Shown: positions 1 through 8,881, counted from the first letter of the stretch. The stretch: DNA of 64,000 nucleotides from Butyrivibrio hungatei (GCF_900101605.1 NZ_FMUR01000006.1:1-64000), one strand, 5' to 3'. Notes: generated from the letters alone by a model not told the origin. A program made the numbers and translations.

Positions 1-189
1 CGCAAACTTAGCTTGATCAATCTTGGCATTCTCATATCCCGCAATCGTTTCTTCATTGCTCCATTTAAACCTTATAATCTCGCACATATAACCCTGTTTT
101 TCTATATATTTTTGCAGTGCATATGCTTGAAGCTGTGCTCCGAAATTATAGGTCTTGTAGTACAGCGTGAGTATACCGACTTTTTTCAT
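1..189 (-). CDS. Polysaccharide pyruvyl transferase family protein (N-terminal 63 codons only)
   Basis: The ATG at 189 opens a reading frame that runs off the left edge of the window. The first residues (MKKVGILTLYY, then NFGAQLQAYALQKYI) are the usual N-terminus of PF04230 polysaccharide pyruvyl transferases, whose glycine-rich 'GA-LQAYAL' helix begins the GT-B-like fold. A Shine-Dalgarno GAGGGG lies 11 bases upstream. It begins 5 bases after the GT32 gene, so it is the downstream gene of the same operon. Members either ketalise pyruvate onto sugars or are GT-like enzymes of unknown acceptor; the substrate cannot be read here. The call rests on the N-terminus alone. Confidence 0.75.
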   Translation of the reverse strand, partial: MKKVGILTLYYKTYNFGAQLQAYALQKYIEKQGYMCEIIRFKWSNEETIAGYENAKIDQAKFA

Positions 190-194
190 CCTTT

Positions 195-1379
195 TTATCC
201 CCTCGTTCTTTTCCAGTCCGCAAAAAGCCTACTATTTATTTTTTCTCTGAGACTCTTTTCTCTTTCAAATATTCCTATCTCATCCTGATCCTTCCAAGAA
301 TTATTACACCAATGAATTCCTACTGTTCGATCCGTAAGTGTAAGCTGCGCCAACTGGTAACTACCATCCTCACATTCAACCGGTGTTAAAGGACACAAAT
401 AATCACTTGATAAAAATAAAATATCATCTACAACATCAAGCGAATTATCAAGATAAAAGCCTTTATGCCTAAAGTATTCATTTGTATACCTAGGACATGG
501 AGTAAGATTGAGTGTTCCATCATCATATACAAACGGGATGTTTTCATACATATCAAGCATTTCTTTTAACTCTTGTGCCCCCTTTTCAGCCGCAAAGCCT
601 AATCCCGTTGCTAACTCGCCATACTCCATATATGCAAACATCATTCTGTATTTAAGAATAAAATCAAGTTTCCCAAACAACTCCACATCAGTATCAAGAT
701 ATATTCCACCATGTTCATACACCGCCCATAATCTCACATAATCTGATACAAAAGCATATTTTTTTCTTTTATACGCATCCCTCACATATCTCGGAGCATT
801 CTCTATATCAAAGTTCTTTTCACTCCACTTGATTATCTGATAATCCGGATGGTACTTACCAAAACTTTCAATGCATCTAATATCTTTTTGCGGAATATCT
901 TTTTCTCCAAACCAGCAATAATGTATAATTCTGGGTATTATTTCATTATCACAACTTTCAGTATCAATTTCTGCTCGATATTTAGGCGAAGGAAAGTATG
1001 AATATCCCCAACGAAATGTACCTATTCCATATATACATGGCATATTTTCAAATAAATCCATTCCGTCAAGTTGTTCCGCCACATCTACAACGTACTTATC
1101 TGCAACAAGAATAAATACCACATATCTTTCAGCAACATTTTTTTCAGAAAAAGCAGGCAGATATCGTATCTTTATATGTCTATCTAATATCTGCACTTCG
1201 TTGCCTTCAATTTTTTTATCATTATCCAATATATAATCAATATTATTCAGTAAAAAAAATTTATCCTGATGGAATTGAATAAAATTTCTAAATGTTCCAC
1301 CAGCGCCAATTAAAATAACACGATAATCACTATACTTCCTTACATATTCATCATAAGAAATATTTTGTAATCTCACCAT
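195..1379 (-). CDS. GT32-family glycosyltransferase with N-terminal nucleotide-binding-like domain
   Basis: 394 residues. The C-terminal two thirds match the GT32 / 'glycosyltransferase sugar-binding region containing DXD' family: IIHYCWFGE near residue 151, then SDYVRLWAVYEHGGIYLDTD ending in the metal-binding DTD at 229-231. The first ~130 residues form a separate domain with VILIGAGGTF at 21-30 and a later IDYILDND, which looks like a Rossmann-type GxGG turn followed by the acidic end of strand 2. I chose the ATG at 1379; an upstream TTG at 1397 is in frame but unlikely. The gene lies in a minus-strand glycan cluster, and probably transfers a hexose to a surface glycan in the cytosol. Donor and acceptor are unknown. 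Confidence 0.8.
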   Translation of the reverse strand: MVRLQNISYDEYVRKYSDYRVILIGAGGTFRNFIQFHQDKFFLLNNIDYILDNDKKIEGNEVQILDRHIKIRYLPAFSEKNVAERYVVFILVADKYVVDVAEQLDGMDLFENMPCIYGIGTFRWGYSYFPSPKYRAEIDTESCDNEIIPRIIHYCWFGEKDIPQKDIRCIESFGKYHPDYQIIKWSEKNFDIENAPRYVRDAYKRKKYAFVSDYVRLWAVYEHGGIYLDTDVELFGKLDFILKYRMMFAYMEYGELATGLGFAAEKGAQELKEMLDMYENIPFVYDDGTLNLTPCPRYTNEYFRHKGFYLDNSLDVVDDILFLSSDYLCPLTPVECEDGSYQLAQLTLTDRTVGIHWCNNSWKDQDEIGIFEREKSLREKINSRLFADWKRTRG

Positions 1380-1409
1380 GATCGCTACCCACAACAATAT
1401 TCACTCTTA

Positions 1410-2975
1410 TTATGTATTTCCGGCAACTATATTTGTATAATGCACAATCTCATTTCTCATTTCAGGAAGCGACAAAACTTTTTTCATTTCTTCTTTGGGC
1501 TCATCACCATTAAACATAGAAACCTCTTCAAATTCACTTTCTGAAAATGTTCCCCAATTTTCAATTCTTGAGAAATCCACGATATCACATCCAAGTTTAC
1601 TTCCAAGTTTTACAAAATCAGGCATTTCTATATAATTTCTATTGCTAACCACAAACCTTATTATAAATTTACTGACTTTTCCTTCTTTTTTAAGTTTAGA
1701 AGCAAGAGAAAGCCCTCTCATAACATTTTCCCATCTTCCTCCACGCCTGACTTTCTCATATGTTTCTTTAGTTGCGGCATCAACAGAAAACATCAAAATT
1801 ATATCCTTAAATTTTCCATCTATCATTTTCCATTTATCTTCGGTAAATATATTTCCATTCGACAGAATGGTAAGAACAGTATTGGGATATGTTTTATCAA
1901 AAATCCTGGCGTATGCCTTACTTAAGAATACCTCTCCATTTCCGGCAACCGTAAGCCTGTGCACCTTCGGTAAAAGACTTTCAGATATCTTTTCTGCTAT
2001 TTGGATATTTCCATCAGAATTATCAATAATATACTTATCCCGACATGATTCGCAGAACAGATTACAAGTATTGTCAAATGCAACATCCACATCAACAATG
2101 TTCTGATCATGCATATACAACTCATCATCCACTACATTTTTGTCTTCTAAGCACAACATATCTCTTGTATTAGACATAAACGGACAACATACTGTATTGC
2201 AAAAAGCATAACTCTGATTCATAAATGATACCCGTATTATTCTTGATGTTATAGTATCATAAGCATTTTCTGAATTATTTAATACATTTCCAACAAAAAT
2301 AGGTAACCATTCATAGCAACAATGCGTTAATAAACCGCTTACACCTACATTCAAATAAGTAAACGGTCTCCTACATGCTACTCTTTTTAATGGTTCAGCT
2401 GTAATTGCCCTTCTAAACAATTGAGCATTATTATTAAGAAAAGCGGGGTTAGCTCCCAATATAAAATCTTCCCCTTCTTTTCTTCCACTCTTAACAAGAA
2501 AACTACTTATTTCTCCCGCATACTTTGTTGTTGTAACGATAATAAAGAAATCACCGATATCAATTTGCTCTTTCCGAACAAATGGAATGCCTAAATACTC
2601 ACCTTCCTTAGATTGATCGATAATGACTTTAGGGCTACAATACTTCATTATTGTTCCTATTTGTTTATCAAGCTCAATTCCTCCGCCCCAAAGCGCAACA
2701 GGTCTATCATTGGGAATATGTACATCATTTAGTACATCTATAAAATCAGAGAGCATAATAATCCTGTCATCTGATGATTTTTCAATATGATTATCCTCTG
2801 TGATATCATCGACTATATAAAAATCAGTATTACTATCATCCTCTACAGAATCAGAAACGTTCATCTGAATCCCATTTCCAAGTACATAGCACAAGTAATC
2901 ACGAATGACGCTTCGTCCAATAAATGTCGCAGTTGCCTTACCTTCACGTACTTCAAAATAGCTATTACAAGTCAC
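1410..2975 (-). CDS. Radical SAM protein with N-terminal nucleotide-binding-like domain and extra cysteine cluster
   Basis: 521 residues. The radical SAM cluster motif CxxxCxxC is at C304, C308, C311 (CNLFCESC), followed by GNGE near 345 (the SAM-binding 'GGE'-like motif) and LSNG near 371. Ahead of it sits a cysteine-rich segment (C201, C219/C220, C259, C263/C264) like the auxiliary-cluster binding of SPASM/Twitch proteins, but placed N-terminally. Residues 91-180 hold a Rossmann-like domain with VALWGGG at 93-99 and VIID at 117-120, similar to those in the neighbouring GT32 and FrhB-like proteins. The start is GTG at 2975 behind GAGGTG. The family chemistry is radical-based modification; here probably of a sugar or a glycan-linked substrate, which is inference from context. 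Confidence 0.75.
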   Translation of the reverse strand: MTCNSYFEVREGKATATFIGRSVIRDYLCYVLGNGIQMNVSDSVEDDSNTDFYIVDDITEDNHIEKSSDDRIIMLSDFIDVLNDVHIPNDRPVALWGGGIELDKQIGTIMKYCSPKVIIDQSKEGEYLGIPFVRKEQIDIGDFFIIVTTTKYAGEISSFLVKSGRKEGEDFILGANPAFLNNNAQLFRRAITAEPLKRVACRRPFTYLNVGVSGLLTHCCYEWLPIFVGNVLNNSENAYDTITSRIIRVSFMNQSYAFCNTVCCPFMSNTRDMLCLEDKNVVDDELYMHDQNIVDVDVAFDNTCNLFCESCRDKYIIDNSDGNIQIAEKISESLLPKVHRLTVAGNGEVFLSKAYARIFDKTYPNTVLTILSNGNIFTEDKWKMIDGKFKDIILMFSVDAATKETYEKVRRGGRWENVMRGLSLASKLKKEGKVSKFIIRFVVSNRNYIEMPDFVKLGSKLGCDIVDFSRIENWGTFSESEFEEVSMFNGDEPKEEMKKVLSLPEMRNEIVHYTNIVAGNT

Positions 2976-3011
2976 CCAGCACCTCTATTCTCAACTTATC
3001 CTTTTTCATAC

Positions 3012-4118
3012 TCAGCATTCATCTAATACTTCACCAAAATCTAATGCTTTCTTTTTATAAACAGGCATCTTCTTTATAAGATGCTTTTTTATTGATTGCT
3101 CATTGTCCAAAAAATATTTAAATTTCTTTGTCAAATCAAGATCATCATTCAGTTTTCTAACATTTATCACATAAGGCTCACTTTCTCCAAATATATCCTC
3201 TGCAATACCAATTGATTTCACTGAATATCCTACAACAAGTGTAGGAACGTTTGTTGAATAGGCTGCAATTGATGCATGTGTTCTTGCCGTAAGTAATAAT
3301 CTAAGTTTTGAAATAATATATTTTATCTGCATTGAATTCAATAATTCCGATTCCATAATAGAAACTCGAGTTTCTCCCTCAAATCCTATATACAATTTTC
3401 GTGCAGCCTCTAAATCAAAACCATTATTCATAACATGTTGAATAATAAGAACATTAAATGTGGTTTCACGTAATATATAATTAATAACATTTCTATAATT
3501 AGCTAAAACAATCTCCTCAGAATTACCTACTCTTTTCCCCATTATCAAATTGCTAATATTTATGCCTATAGTATTTCCAAATTCAAACCCATATGGCAAA
3601 CTGCATTTTTCTATTGGTAAAACAAATGCCGGATCAGGATAATAGTATGACTTTTCCATACCAAATTTCTCCTTAAACAAATTCGCCGTACGTTTCTCTC
3701 TAGCTGTTATTACCGAAAATCTATTTATATCCTCAAATTCTGAAGTCATCAAATGTTCTGGCAGAAGCGAACAATCATATAATATAGTTCTTGCTTTTGT
3801 ATTTTTAAATATTTCATTGTTAACATGAATCATATGAGTATTGTCATACCCATAATCATAATTATCTGCCCCTGTAACAAGTACCACATCAGCATTTCTG
3901 ACCTCATCTAACAAGTAACTAATAGTACCTGAAGCATCATATTTCGGCAAAATAACATCAGCATCTGAAATATCTTTTAAAACTTCACCATAGTTGCCAT
4001 TAGAAATTACAATTCTCGCTTCCGGATGCCAAAATCTACATATAAATGCAACGCCTCTAATTACCGCTTCAGATCCACGATTATACATAATTGAATTATT
4101 TGTAATTACAATTTTCAA
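3012..4118 (-). CDS. Polysaccharide pyruvyl transferase family protein (CsaB-like)
   Basis: 368 residues, a usual full length for PF04230. The N-terminus MKIVITNNSIMYNRGSEA and the C-terminal block TARTHASIAAYSTNVPTLVV followed by GYSVKSIGIAEDIFG are diagnostic of the family; the RTH and 'GY-K--GIA-D-FG' motifs bind the donor. Cytosolic. CsaB-type members add pyruvate ketals to cell-wall or capsule sugars. It lies 18 bases downstream of the FrhB-like gene, a pairing often seen in polysaccharide clusters. It is homologous to the partial protein at 1-189 and to the one at 39453-40661, so three members occur in this window. Confidence 0.85.
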   Translation of the reverse strand: MKIVITNNSIMYNRGSEAVIRGVAFICRFWHPEARIVISNGNYGEVLKDISDADVILPKYDASGTISYLLDEVRNADVVLVTGADNYDYGYDNTHMIHVNNEIFKNTKARTILYDCSLLPEHLMTSEFEDINRFSVITAREKRTANLFKEKFGMEKSYYYPDPAFVLPIEKCSLPYGFEFGNTIGINISNLIMGKRVGNSEEIVLANYRNVINYILRETTFNVLIIQHVMNNGFDLEAARKLYIGFEGETRVSIMESELLNSMQIKYIISKLRLLLTARTHASIAAYSTNVPTLVVGYSVKSIGIAEDIFGESEPYVINVRKLNDDLDLTKKFKYFLDNEQSIKKHLIKKMPVYKKKALDFGEVLDEC

Positions 4119-4135
4119 TATAATATGCCCTTCCT

Positions 4136-5413
4136 TCAGAGAGTGTTAATTATCCAGTTATCTATATAATCAAAACTAGTTTTCCCCATATCAATTAGTT
4201 TATTAATTATTTGGCATACCACAGCAGTATTCTCAACCATAATAAGTACAAAAACATCATTTTCTACTACCGTTTCAGGTGCCTTACACATTATTCCATA
4301 TTCAGTAATTTTATCCCATTTCTCAGGATTACTATCCACTACATATTTTACTTTTATTCGTTCCATAACATAAGGAGCCAGCTTATGAAAGCAATATCCT
4401 GCCCCCCATAATACAACTTGCTTATCCTCCATGCACCTCATACAAGCAGGCATATAAACTTTAGATTGTTTTCTAACTGCGTCCCAAAGCCCTATTTTTC
4501 TTATATCTCGATCAAATTCATTCCATTTTTTATTTTCAGGATGTGAATTGAAATATCTGGGACTATGGCGTAATGCATACTCAGCATCTGTTTCCATCAA
4601 CATAAAATTCACATCAATAACCTTTTCTAATAAATGTTTCCCTCTATCTGTCTGAACATATATTATAGAAACACCATCCTCGTTATACTCTTTCATTTCG
4701 GGCTCACATCCCCAAAAATCTCCAACAGTCATATCTGCATAGCGATTCTTCCCTTTTAATACACATCTATAACACGCTTTTTTCTTGTAAAAATTGAATG
4801 CATAGCCATAAGCAGAATTATAAAAAGGAATTATATGTTCGCTGCCATCTTGTAACTTTGCACATATATATAATGGCGTCCAACCATCTCTCTTATTTCT
4901 GACAGTAAAATCAACTACTTTTGACTTATGTATATCCTCAATTTTTCTTATATACTCCTCATGAACATTTTCATTAGTAACACCATCACATAATAGTTCA
5001 ATAGTATATAATCCATCATTTTCAATATTTTTATTCTGACATATTCTTTTCACTGCAGCCACATCACAACTTAAACCTATAAAAAGAACCGTTCTTCCAA
5101 TAGCTACGTCCTCACAAACCGCTTCGTATACAGATTTCCACTCACCATCTAAATACACTTGTTTTTTTACATAAACATATTTACTGCCTTTTAATTTTGT
5201 TAATGCTGAGCACTCCTCCACACGCAAATAATGAGCCGAGTAAAAATCTTCTGAATAAGTTGCTCCATATACTATTCCACCCTTACGTAATATAATTTCA
5301 GAAATAGCGGACACAACCCCTCCTGAGGAAGATGCCTTTAGTGCAATTTCATCTCTATAATAACCAGCATATGTAGCTATAATATTTGTTTGTTTCAAAT
5401 ACTCTGATTCCAT
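4136..5413 (-). CDS. Coenzyme F420 hydrogenase/dehydrogenase beta-subunit-like (FrhB family) protein with C-terminal nucleotide-binding-like domain
   Basis: 425 residues. ALKASSSGGVVSAI at 25-38, GLSCDVAAV near 113, the cysteine pair C214/C217 and MTVGDFWGCEPE near 228-238 are hallmarks of the FrhB family (PF04422/PF04432). In bacteria lacking F420 such proteins sit in exopolysaccharide clusters and are thought to be flavin/Fe-S reductases. The last ~95 residues are an added domain with VVLWGAG at about 331-337 and KYVVDSNPEKW after it, like the domains in the neighbouring GT32 and radical SAM proteins. The electron donor and substrate are unknown. Translation starts at the ATG at 5413, 17 bases after the predicted propeller gene. 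Confidence 0.75.
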   Translation of the reverse strand: MESEYLKQTNIIATYAGYYRDEIALKASSSGGVVSAISEIILRKGGIVYGATYSEDFYSAHYLRVEECSALTKLKGSKYVYVKKQVYLDGEWKSVYEAVCEDVAIGRTVLFIGLSCDVAAVKRICQNKNIENDGLYTIELLCDGVTNENVHEEYIRKIEDIHKSKVVDFTVRNKRDGWTPLYICAKLQDGSEHIIPFYNSAYGYAFNFYKKKACYRCVLKGKNRYADMTVGDFWGCEPEMKEYNEDGVSIIYVQTDRGKHLLEKVIDVNFMLMETDAEYALRHSPRYFNSHPENKKWNEFDRDIRKIGLWDAVRKQSKVYMPACMRCMEDKQVVLWGAGYCFHKLAPYVMERIKVKYVVDSNPEKWDKITEYGIMCKAPETVVENDVFVLIMVENTAVVCQIINKLIDMGKTSFDYIDNWIINTL

Positions 5414-5430
5414 TTAATAATTCTCCATTT

Positions 5431-6462
5431 TTATGACATAAGAATCAAAAAGTCTGAAAGATCAAAATCTCTTTTTTCTTGAACAATTCCTCTATTCATA
5501 AAATATTCAGCATCCCTAGTCGTTATTCTCTCTTTAATAAATTTTTCTCTATCTTTTTCTTCTATTACCAATTTGACAGATTTAGTCATTTCTTCCAAGC
5601 AGCATATATACTCACCATCATATGTAAGATATTCTTCACCTTCTTTGGTTTTCTTAACATAAATATATGAAACATTCCTTTCACTAATCTTATTTAAATC
5701 ATTAATATCTATAACTAATGTTTTATTTTCTTTTTTTACATATATTTTTTTATCGATAATATATATTCCTCTAGAATATGCTTTTTTTTCACTCTCAATA
5801 ATTATTTCTTTGCAAATTGCATTTCCATCCCAAACATAAATTTTTCTACTATCATTTCTTGCAGAAAGCCAAAACTTGTCTTCAGCATAAGCAATTCCAG
5901 AAAATCCATCGCTTTCTGGTACAATTTCTATCCATTCATATTTTAAATTTGACATATCAAACTTAAAAACATATCCCCCACTACAATACGCTGCATATAT
6001 AATGCTTCCATGTATCACAATATCATTTCTGAAATATACTCCTCCTATTTTATTATCCATACCTTTTCGTATATCTATATACTCTATTTCATTTGATACA
6101 ACATCCAATACGACAATTTTTCTATATCTACTAGGAAGCAAGTAGATCTTATTTTCAAACTTAACTGCCTTCAAAAACTTATAATCACAATCTGGATTTT
6201 CAATTTCTATACCTTTCCACATCTTCTGCTCCAAATGATAAATCCATATTTTTTTTGCATTCAAAGGTATTAGTATAATACGTTTATCAACACAAAAAAT
6301 CTGCGAAACCAGTGCTTGTGCATATATGCCCTCATCAGGGATATCGCTTACTAATTCATGCTGATCCGTATTTTCATATTTAATCAATGCGTTAAATTCA
6401 TTGCACACATAATAAATTGCCCCATCTATATTCAATATATCATATGCAGTAAGTGTTTTCAT
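5431..6462 (-). CDS. Predicted beta-propeller (kelch/WD-like) protein of unknown function
   Basis: 343 residues with no signal peptide. It shows repeated units of four short beta strands: hydrophobic pairs with 'IYYV', 'KIWIYHLE', 'NKIYLLPS', 'DIVIHGSIIYAAY', 'DKFWLSARN' and 'KKIYVKKEN', the last strand of each ending in I-Y or I-W-V. This is the look of a kelch- or WD-type propeller, though I cannot assign a family. It is the first gene of the minus-strand glycan cluster and one of the most A+T-rich genes in the window, which suggests acquisition. It may be a glycan-binding or scaffolding partner; that is inference from position only. Confidence 0.55.
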   Translation of the reverse strand: MKTLTAYDILNIDGAIYYVCNEFNALIKYENTDQHELVSDIPDEGIYAQALVSQIFCVDKRIILIPLNAKKIWIYHLEQKMWKGIEIENPDCDYKFLKAVKFENKIYLLPSRYRKIVVLDVVSNEIEYIDIRKGMDNKIGGVYFRNDIVIHGSIIYAAYCSGGYVFKFDMSNLKYEWIEIVPESDGFSGIAYAEDKFWLSARNDSRKIYVWDGNAICKEIIIESEKKAYSRGIYIIDKKIYVKKENKTLVIDINDLNKISERNVSYIYVKKTKEGEEYLTYDGEYICCLEEMTKSVKLVIEEKDREKFIKERITTRDAEYFMNRGIVQEKRDFDLSDFLILMS

Positions 6463-6486
6463 TTATCCCCAACTTCCTTTTCTTTC

Positions 6487-6544
6487 AAAAAAATCACACC
6501 TGCCTATGAAATAAACATTAAATTCATTTCATATAGCAGGTGTG
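6487..6544 (-). terminator. Intrinsic terminator of the secreted-protein operon
   Basis: An imperfect inverted repeat pairs CACACCTGC at 6495-6503 plus CTATGAAAT with ATTTCATATAGCAGGTGTG at 6526-6544. On the minus strand it is followed by seven Ts (6487-6493). It ends transcription coming from the gene at 6600-7622 and lies just before the propeller gene. Confidence 0.8.
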
Positions 6545-6599
6545 TCTTAAAATTATGCAATATTACAAGCTACATAAATTTATCTCTACATTATCCTGC

Positions 6600-7622
6600 T
6601 TAATCTGCTGCCACAATAGGAATTTCAACAACAGTATTATCGCTATATGTTAAGATAAACTTCTTATATTTAGTTGCATCAAGAAGAACTTCTTTTCCTG
6701 TCACAATTGCAAATACATTGTTAGTATATGTATACTGTGTGCTTACAGTAAGTACAACCGCACTATCATCAACCTTTATAACCTTGGCAGATTTTAATGT
6801 AGCCTCACTAGCAACACCACTTATTGTTGCAGATTTAACTGCTGTGCTCATTGACACAGGTGATGCTGACGGACCATCTTTATGCTCTGCATATGACCAT
6901 GTAACCTTAATTACAGGGAAATTTACACCATCTTCCCATGTAGCATTCTTATTAAGAGCACCTGCAAGATTATATGAACATGTATTCCAATCTGCAAGAT
7001 TCTGTGTTTTCACTTCATATTCATAACCCTTATCTTGATCCCACTTTTTCTCATAATTCGCAGGTATACCCGGAACTGTTGTGGTTAATGTTGCTGCAGC
7101 TGCTGAACTAAGAGCTGCTGTCTTAGGATCCTGTGCTGCTCCATCTGTAACAGCAAGATATAACTTATTGGCTTTATCTGTGTTTTCAAATGTAGCACTA
7201 TTTGAATACTCTATTATATCACTTCCGGCTGTTTTCTGCTCGAGTTTAACAGTGACATCAACATCGCGTGCATTCTGACTTGTTACAGTAAAAGCTTTAC
7301 TCTTATCTGTATAAGTAGCTTTAGTATCTCCATCTGCATCTACAGTCTTAAAAAACACTCCGGTTGTTCCGTTAAAAGTAGCTCCACCATAATGTGCCGC
7401 AGATGTTGCTGCAATCAATCCATTAGGATCTGCGATATAATCGTAATCATGTTCACCAATAGTTGGAAGAGTAATGGACATTACCGGATACTGTATTGCT
7501 CCACCTTCATAATCACCCTTACCATCAATTGTAGTATCTGCAAATGCAGTAATTGTGCATCCTAATACCATTGATGTTGTAAGTACAACTGTTAATAATT
7601 TTCTAATTCTCTTTGCGCTCAT
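6600..7622 (-). CDS. Secreted surface protein of unknown function
   Basis: 340 residues. A clear Sec signal peptide is present: a basic start (MSAKRIRKLL), a hydrophobic core TVVLTTSMVLGCTITAFA, and a likely cleavage after AFA near residue 28. The mature part is rich in Thr, Ala, Ser and Asp. An early segment SITLPTIGEHDYDYIADPNG resembles the 'LPT...DPQG' strand found in large surface-protein families of Lachnospiraceae. There is no LPXTG motif and no C-terminal anchor, so it is probably released or held non-covalently. It lies 42 bases after the membrane-anchored protein at 7665-8198 and ends at a strong terminator. Function is not recognised. Confidence 0.65.
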   Translation of the reverse strand: MSAKRIRKLLTVVLTTSMVLGCTITAFADTTIDGKGDYEGGAIQYPVMSITLPTIGEHDYDYIADPNGLIAATSAAHYGGATFNGTTGVFFKTVDADGDTKATYTDKSKAFTVTSQNARDVDVTVKLEQKTAGSDIIEYSNSATFENTDKANKLYLAVTDGAAQDPKTAALSSAAAATLTTTVPGIPANYEKKWDQDKGYEYEVKTQNLADWNTCSYNLAGALNKNATWEDGVNFPVIKVTWSYAEHKDGPSASPVSMSTAVKSATISGVASEATLKSAKVIKVDDSAVVLTVSTQYTYTNNVFAIVTGKEVLLDATKYKKFILTYSDNTVVEIPIVAAD

Positions 7623-7664
7623 GTGAATTCCTCCTTGCCTTCACCGATTTGTTTCTTTTAAGAA

Positions 7665-8198
7665 TTACCCTTCAACTATGATACTTAAGGTAACTCTCAA
7701 GGTACTGAGTGTGTTCTGGTCCTCATCAATCAAATGGTAGATAACAACGCAAGGATACGTTCCTGCAGATAACTGCTCTTCAAGAGCTATATCCTTTAGT
7801 TCGCCTCCTCTGGGTATAACCGGAGATTTATATAGTACCTTATTTTCATCCTCTTCAAGCACAATATCAAAGAACACGTCGTTGGTATTGGCTTCGACAT
7901 TTTTTACCACAGCATCATAGGATGCTTCAGATCCTGTCTTAAAATGCCATGTAGGATTCATGGTAACCGTATAATATCCCGGTGCTACCGATTCAATTTC
8001 TTCCATCTTCTCGAGATTATCCAGCACCTTCTCCACATTATTCTGAGTAACAACAACATTTCTGGGTTCTTCCTTGATCCCAGTTGTTCTGGTAACCAGC
8101 AGATAAACAATAACTCCAACCAGCGCAGCCATCACAACTGCTACGCAAATGCCTATTACGCGGCTTTTACTCGTATTTGTATCTTGCTGTTTTGCCAT
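7665..8198 (-). CDS. Membrane-anchored extracellular protein of unknown function
   Basis: 177 residues. A short basic cytosolic tail (MAKQQDTNTSKSR) is followed by one membrane helix, about residues 14-38 (VIGICVAVVMAALVGVIVYL), then a beta-rich extracytoplasmic part with conserved-looking PGYYTVTMNPTWHF and a final sandwich-like AGTYPCVVIYHL. I chose the ATG at 8198 because GAGGAGAG lies 8 bases upstream; the frame-open ATG at 8213 lacks one. First gene of a two-gene operon with the secreted protein; the pair probably works together at the cell surface. Confidence 0.65.
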   Translation of the reverse strand: MAKQQDTNTSKSRVIGICVAVVMAALVGVIVYLLVTRTTGIKEEPRNVVVTQNNVEKVLDNLEKMEEIESVAPGYYTVTMNPTWHFKTGSEASYDAVVKNVEANTNDVFFDIVLEEDENKVLYKSPVIPRGGELKDIALEEQLSAGTYPCVVIYHLIDEDQNTLSTLRVTLSIIVEG

Positions 8199-8541
8199 AT
8201 GTTCTCTCCTCATTCTAATGTATTTATGTCTTCTCCGAATTGCATTCCATATCTATTTCCGGAGATAAGACGCCAACTATAGACACTGTTTATGCAATAC
8301 TTACGGAGGTCGTTCTCGTGCCCTTTGCAAATCCGAACTTTCAGATTTGACTTTCTTTCTGCGAGTTATCATACTAACCACCCGCACTTTCTGACTACTT
8401 ATTAGTCTGAATCCTATGAACCCATTCAGTCCATGTTAATAAGTTGCTCATCAAGTCATCAGCATCAAGTCTTGGATTCCTATTTCATAATCCGGGCCGT
8501 ACAAGGACTTTTTTACCCTTGAAAATCATGTAGTTTAAAGT
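8199..8541 (-). ncRNA. Long structured 5' leader (candidate regulatory RNA)
   Basis: About 340 untranslated bases separate the predicted SigA transcription start near 8541 from the ATG at 8198. On the minus strand the leader can fold into a nested stem (AAGTcCTTG/CAAGACTT at 8467-8510 enclosing GATT/AATC), CTGAAT/ATTCAG at 8407-8429, CAAATC/GATTTG at 8328-8349, and GTCTTATCTCCG/CGGAGAAGAC at 8228-8271 near the ribosome binding site. I do not recognise a known riboswitch class, and no reading frame of note lies inside. Length and hairpin density are what is seen; regulatory function is inference. Confidence 0.4.
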
Positions 8542-8547
8542 ATTCTG

Positions 8548-8577
8548 ATTATACAAAATTGCACGTCATAGCGTCAA
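8548..8577 (-). promoter_or_regulatory. SigA-type promoter of the surface-protein operon
   Basis: On the minus strand TTGACG (8577-8572) is followed by 18 bases and TATAAT (8553-8548). It gives a leader of about 340 bases before the gene at 7665-8198. Confidence 0.65.
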
Positions 8578-8661
8578 TAAATGCACAGAATACAACTTTT
8601 TACGTAACATCCGCTATGGTGTGTCCGATATAACGCACCAATAAAGGATTTACTAATTCAC

Positions 8662-8689
8662 ATATCGGAAAATTGTATTGAGATATTTA
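8662..8689 (-). promoter_or_regulatory. SigD-like promoter upstream of the surface-protein operon
   Basis: On the minus strand TAAA (8689-8686), 16 bases, then TCCGATAT (8669-8662). The same N16 spacing and TCCGATA core occur at the flgM promoter at 26970-26997. It lies about 100 bases upstream of the SigA-type promoter and would place the surface operon in the motility regulon; a chance match cannot be excluded. Confidence 0.4.
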
Positions 8690-8780
8690 TAGTATTGCGT
8701 ATGATTTTATAGTTTTTTTATATTTGACTAAAAGGTAGTGTACTGACACGCTTCCTCCATTAATGGTTGCAAACAGAAAA

Positions 8781-8815
8781 TCCCGCGGAATCTACGTACT
8801 TGTAGACTCCGCGGG
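8781..8815. repeat. Palindromic hairpin, copy 1 (TCCCGCGG...CCGCGGGA)
   Basis: A stem of TCCCGCGGA and TCTAC pairs with GTAGA and TCCGCGGGA around a short loop. On the minus strand it is followed by TTTTCTGTTTG, so it can terminate the nuclease gene at 8882. A near-identical hairpin lies at 10860-10899. Confidence 0.75.
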
Positions 8816-8881
8816 AAAGATATTTTTATATAGCATATTGCTGCAAAAACACAATCATCACACAATACAATGTTTATTCCA

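Noticed and set aside
1642-2106. Long open frames opposite to glycan and flagellar genes
   Set aside because: They have no ribosome binding site, no recognisable domain, and mirror the codon pattern of the well-supported minus-strand genes.
8281-8350. c-di-GMP riboswitch in the surface-operon leader
   Set aside because: Some bases resemble the class I core (GGGCACG, CCTCCG) but the order and the conserved GCAAAG-type motif do not fit.
8621-8632. Plus-strand TCCGATAT as a SigD -10
   Set aside because: No TAAA-like -35 at 15-16 bases and no plus-strand gene behind it until 10001.
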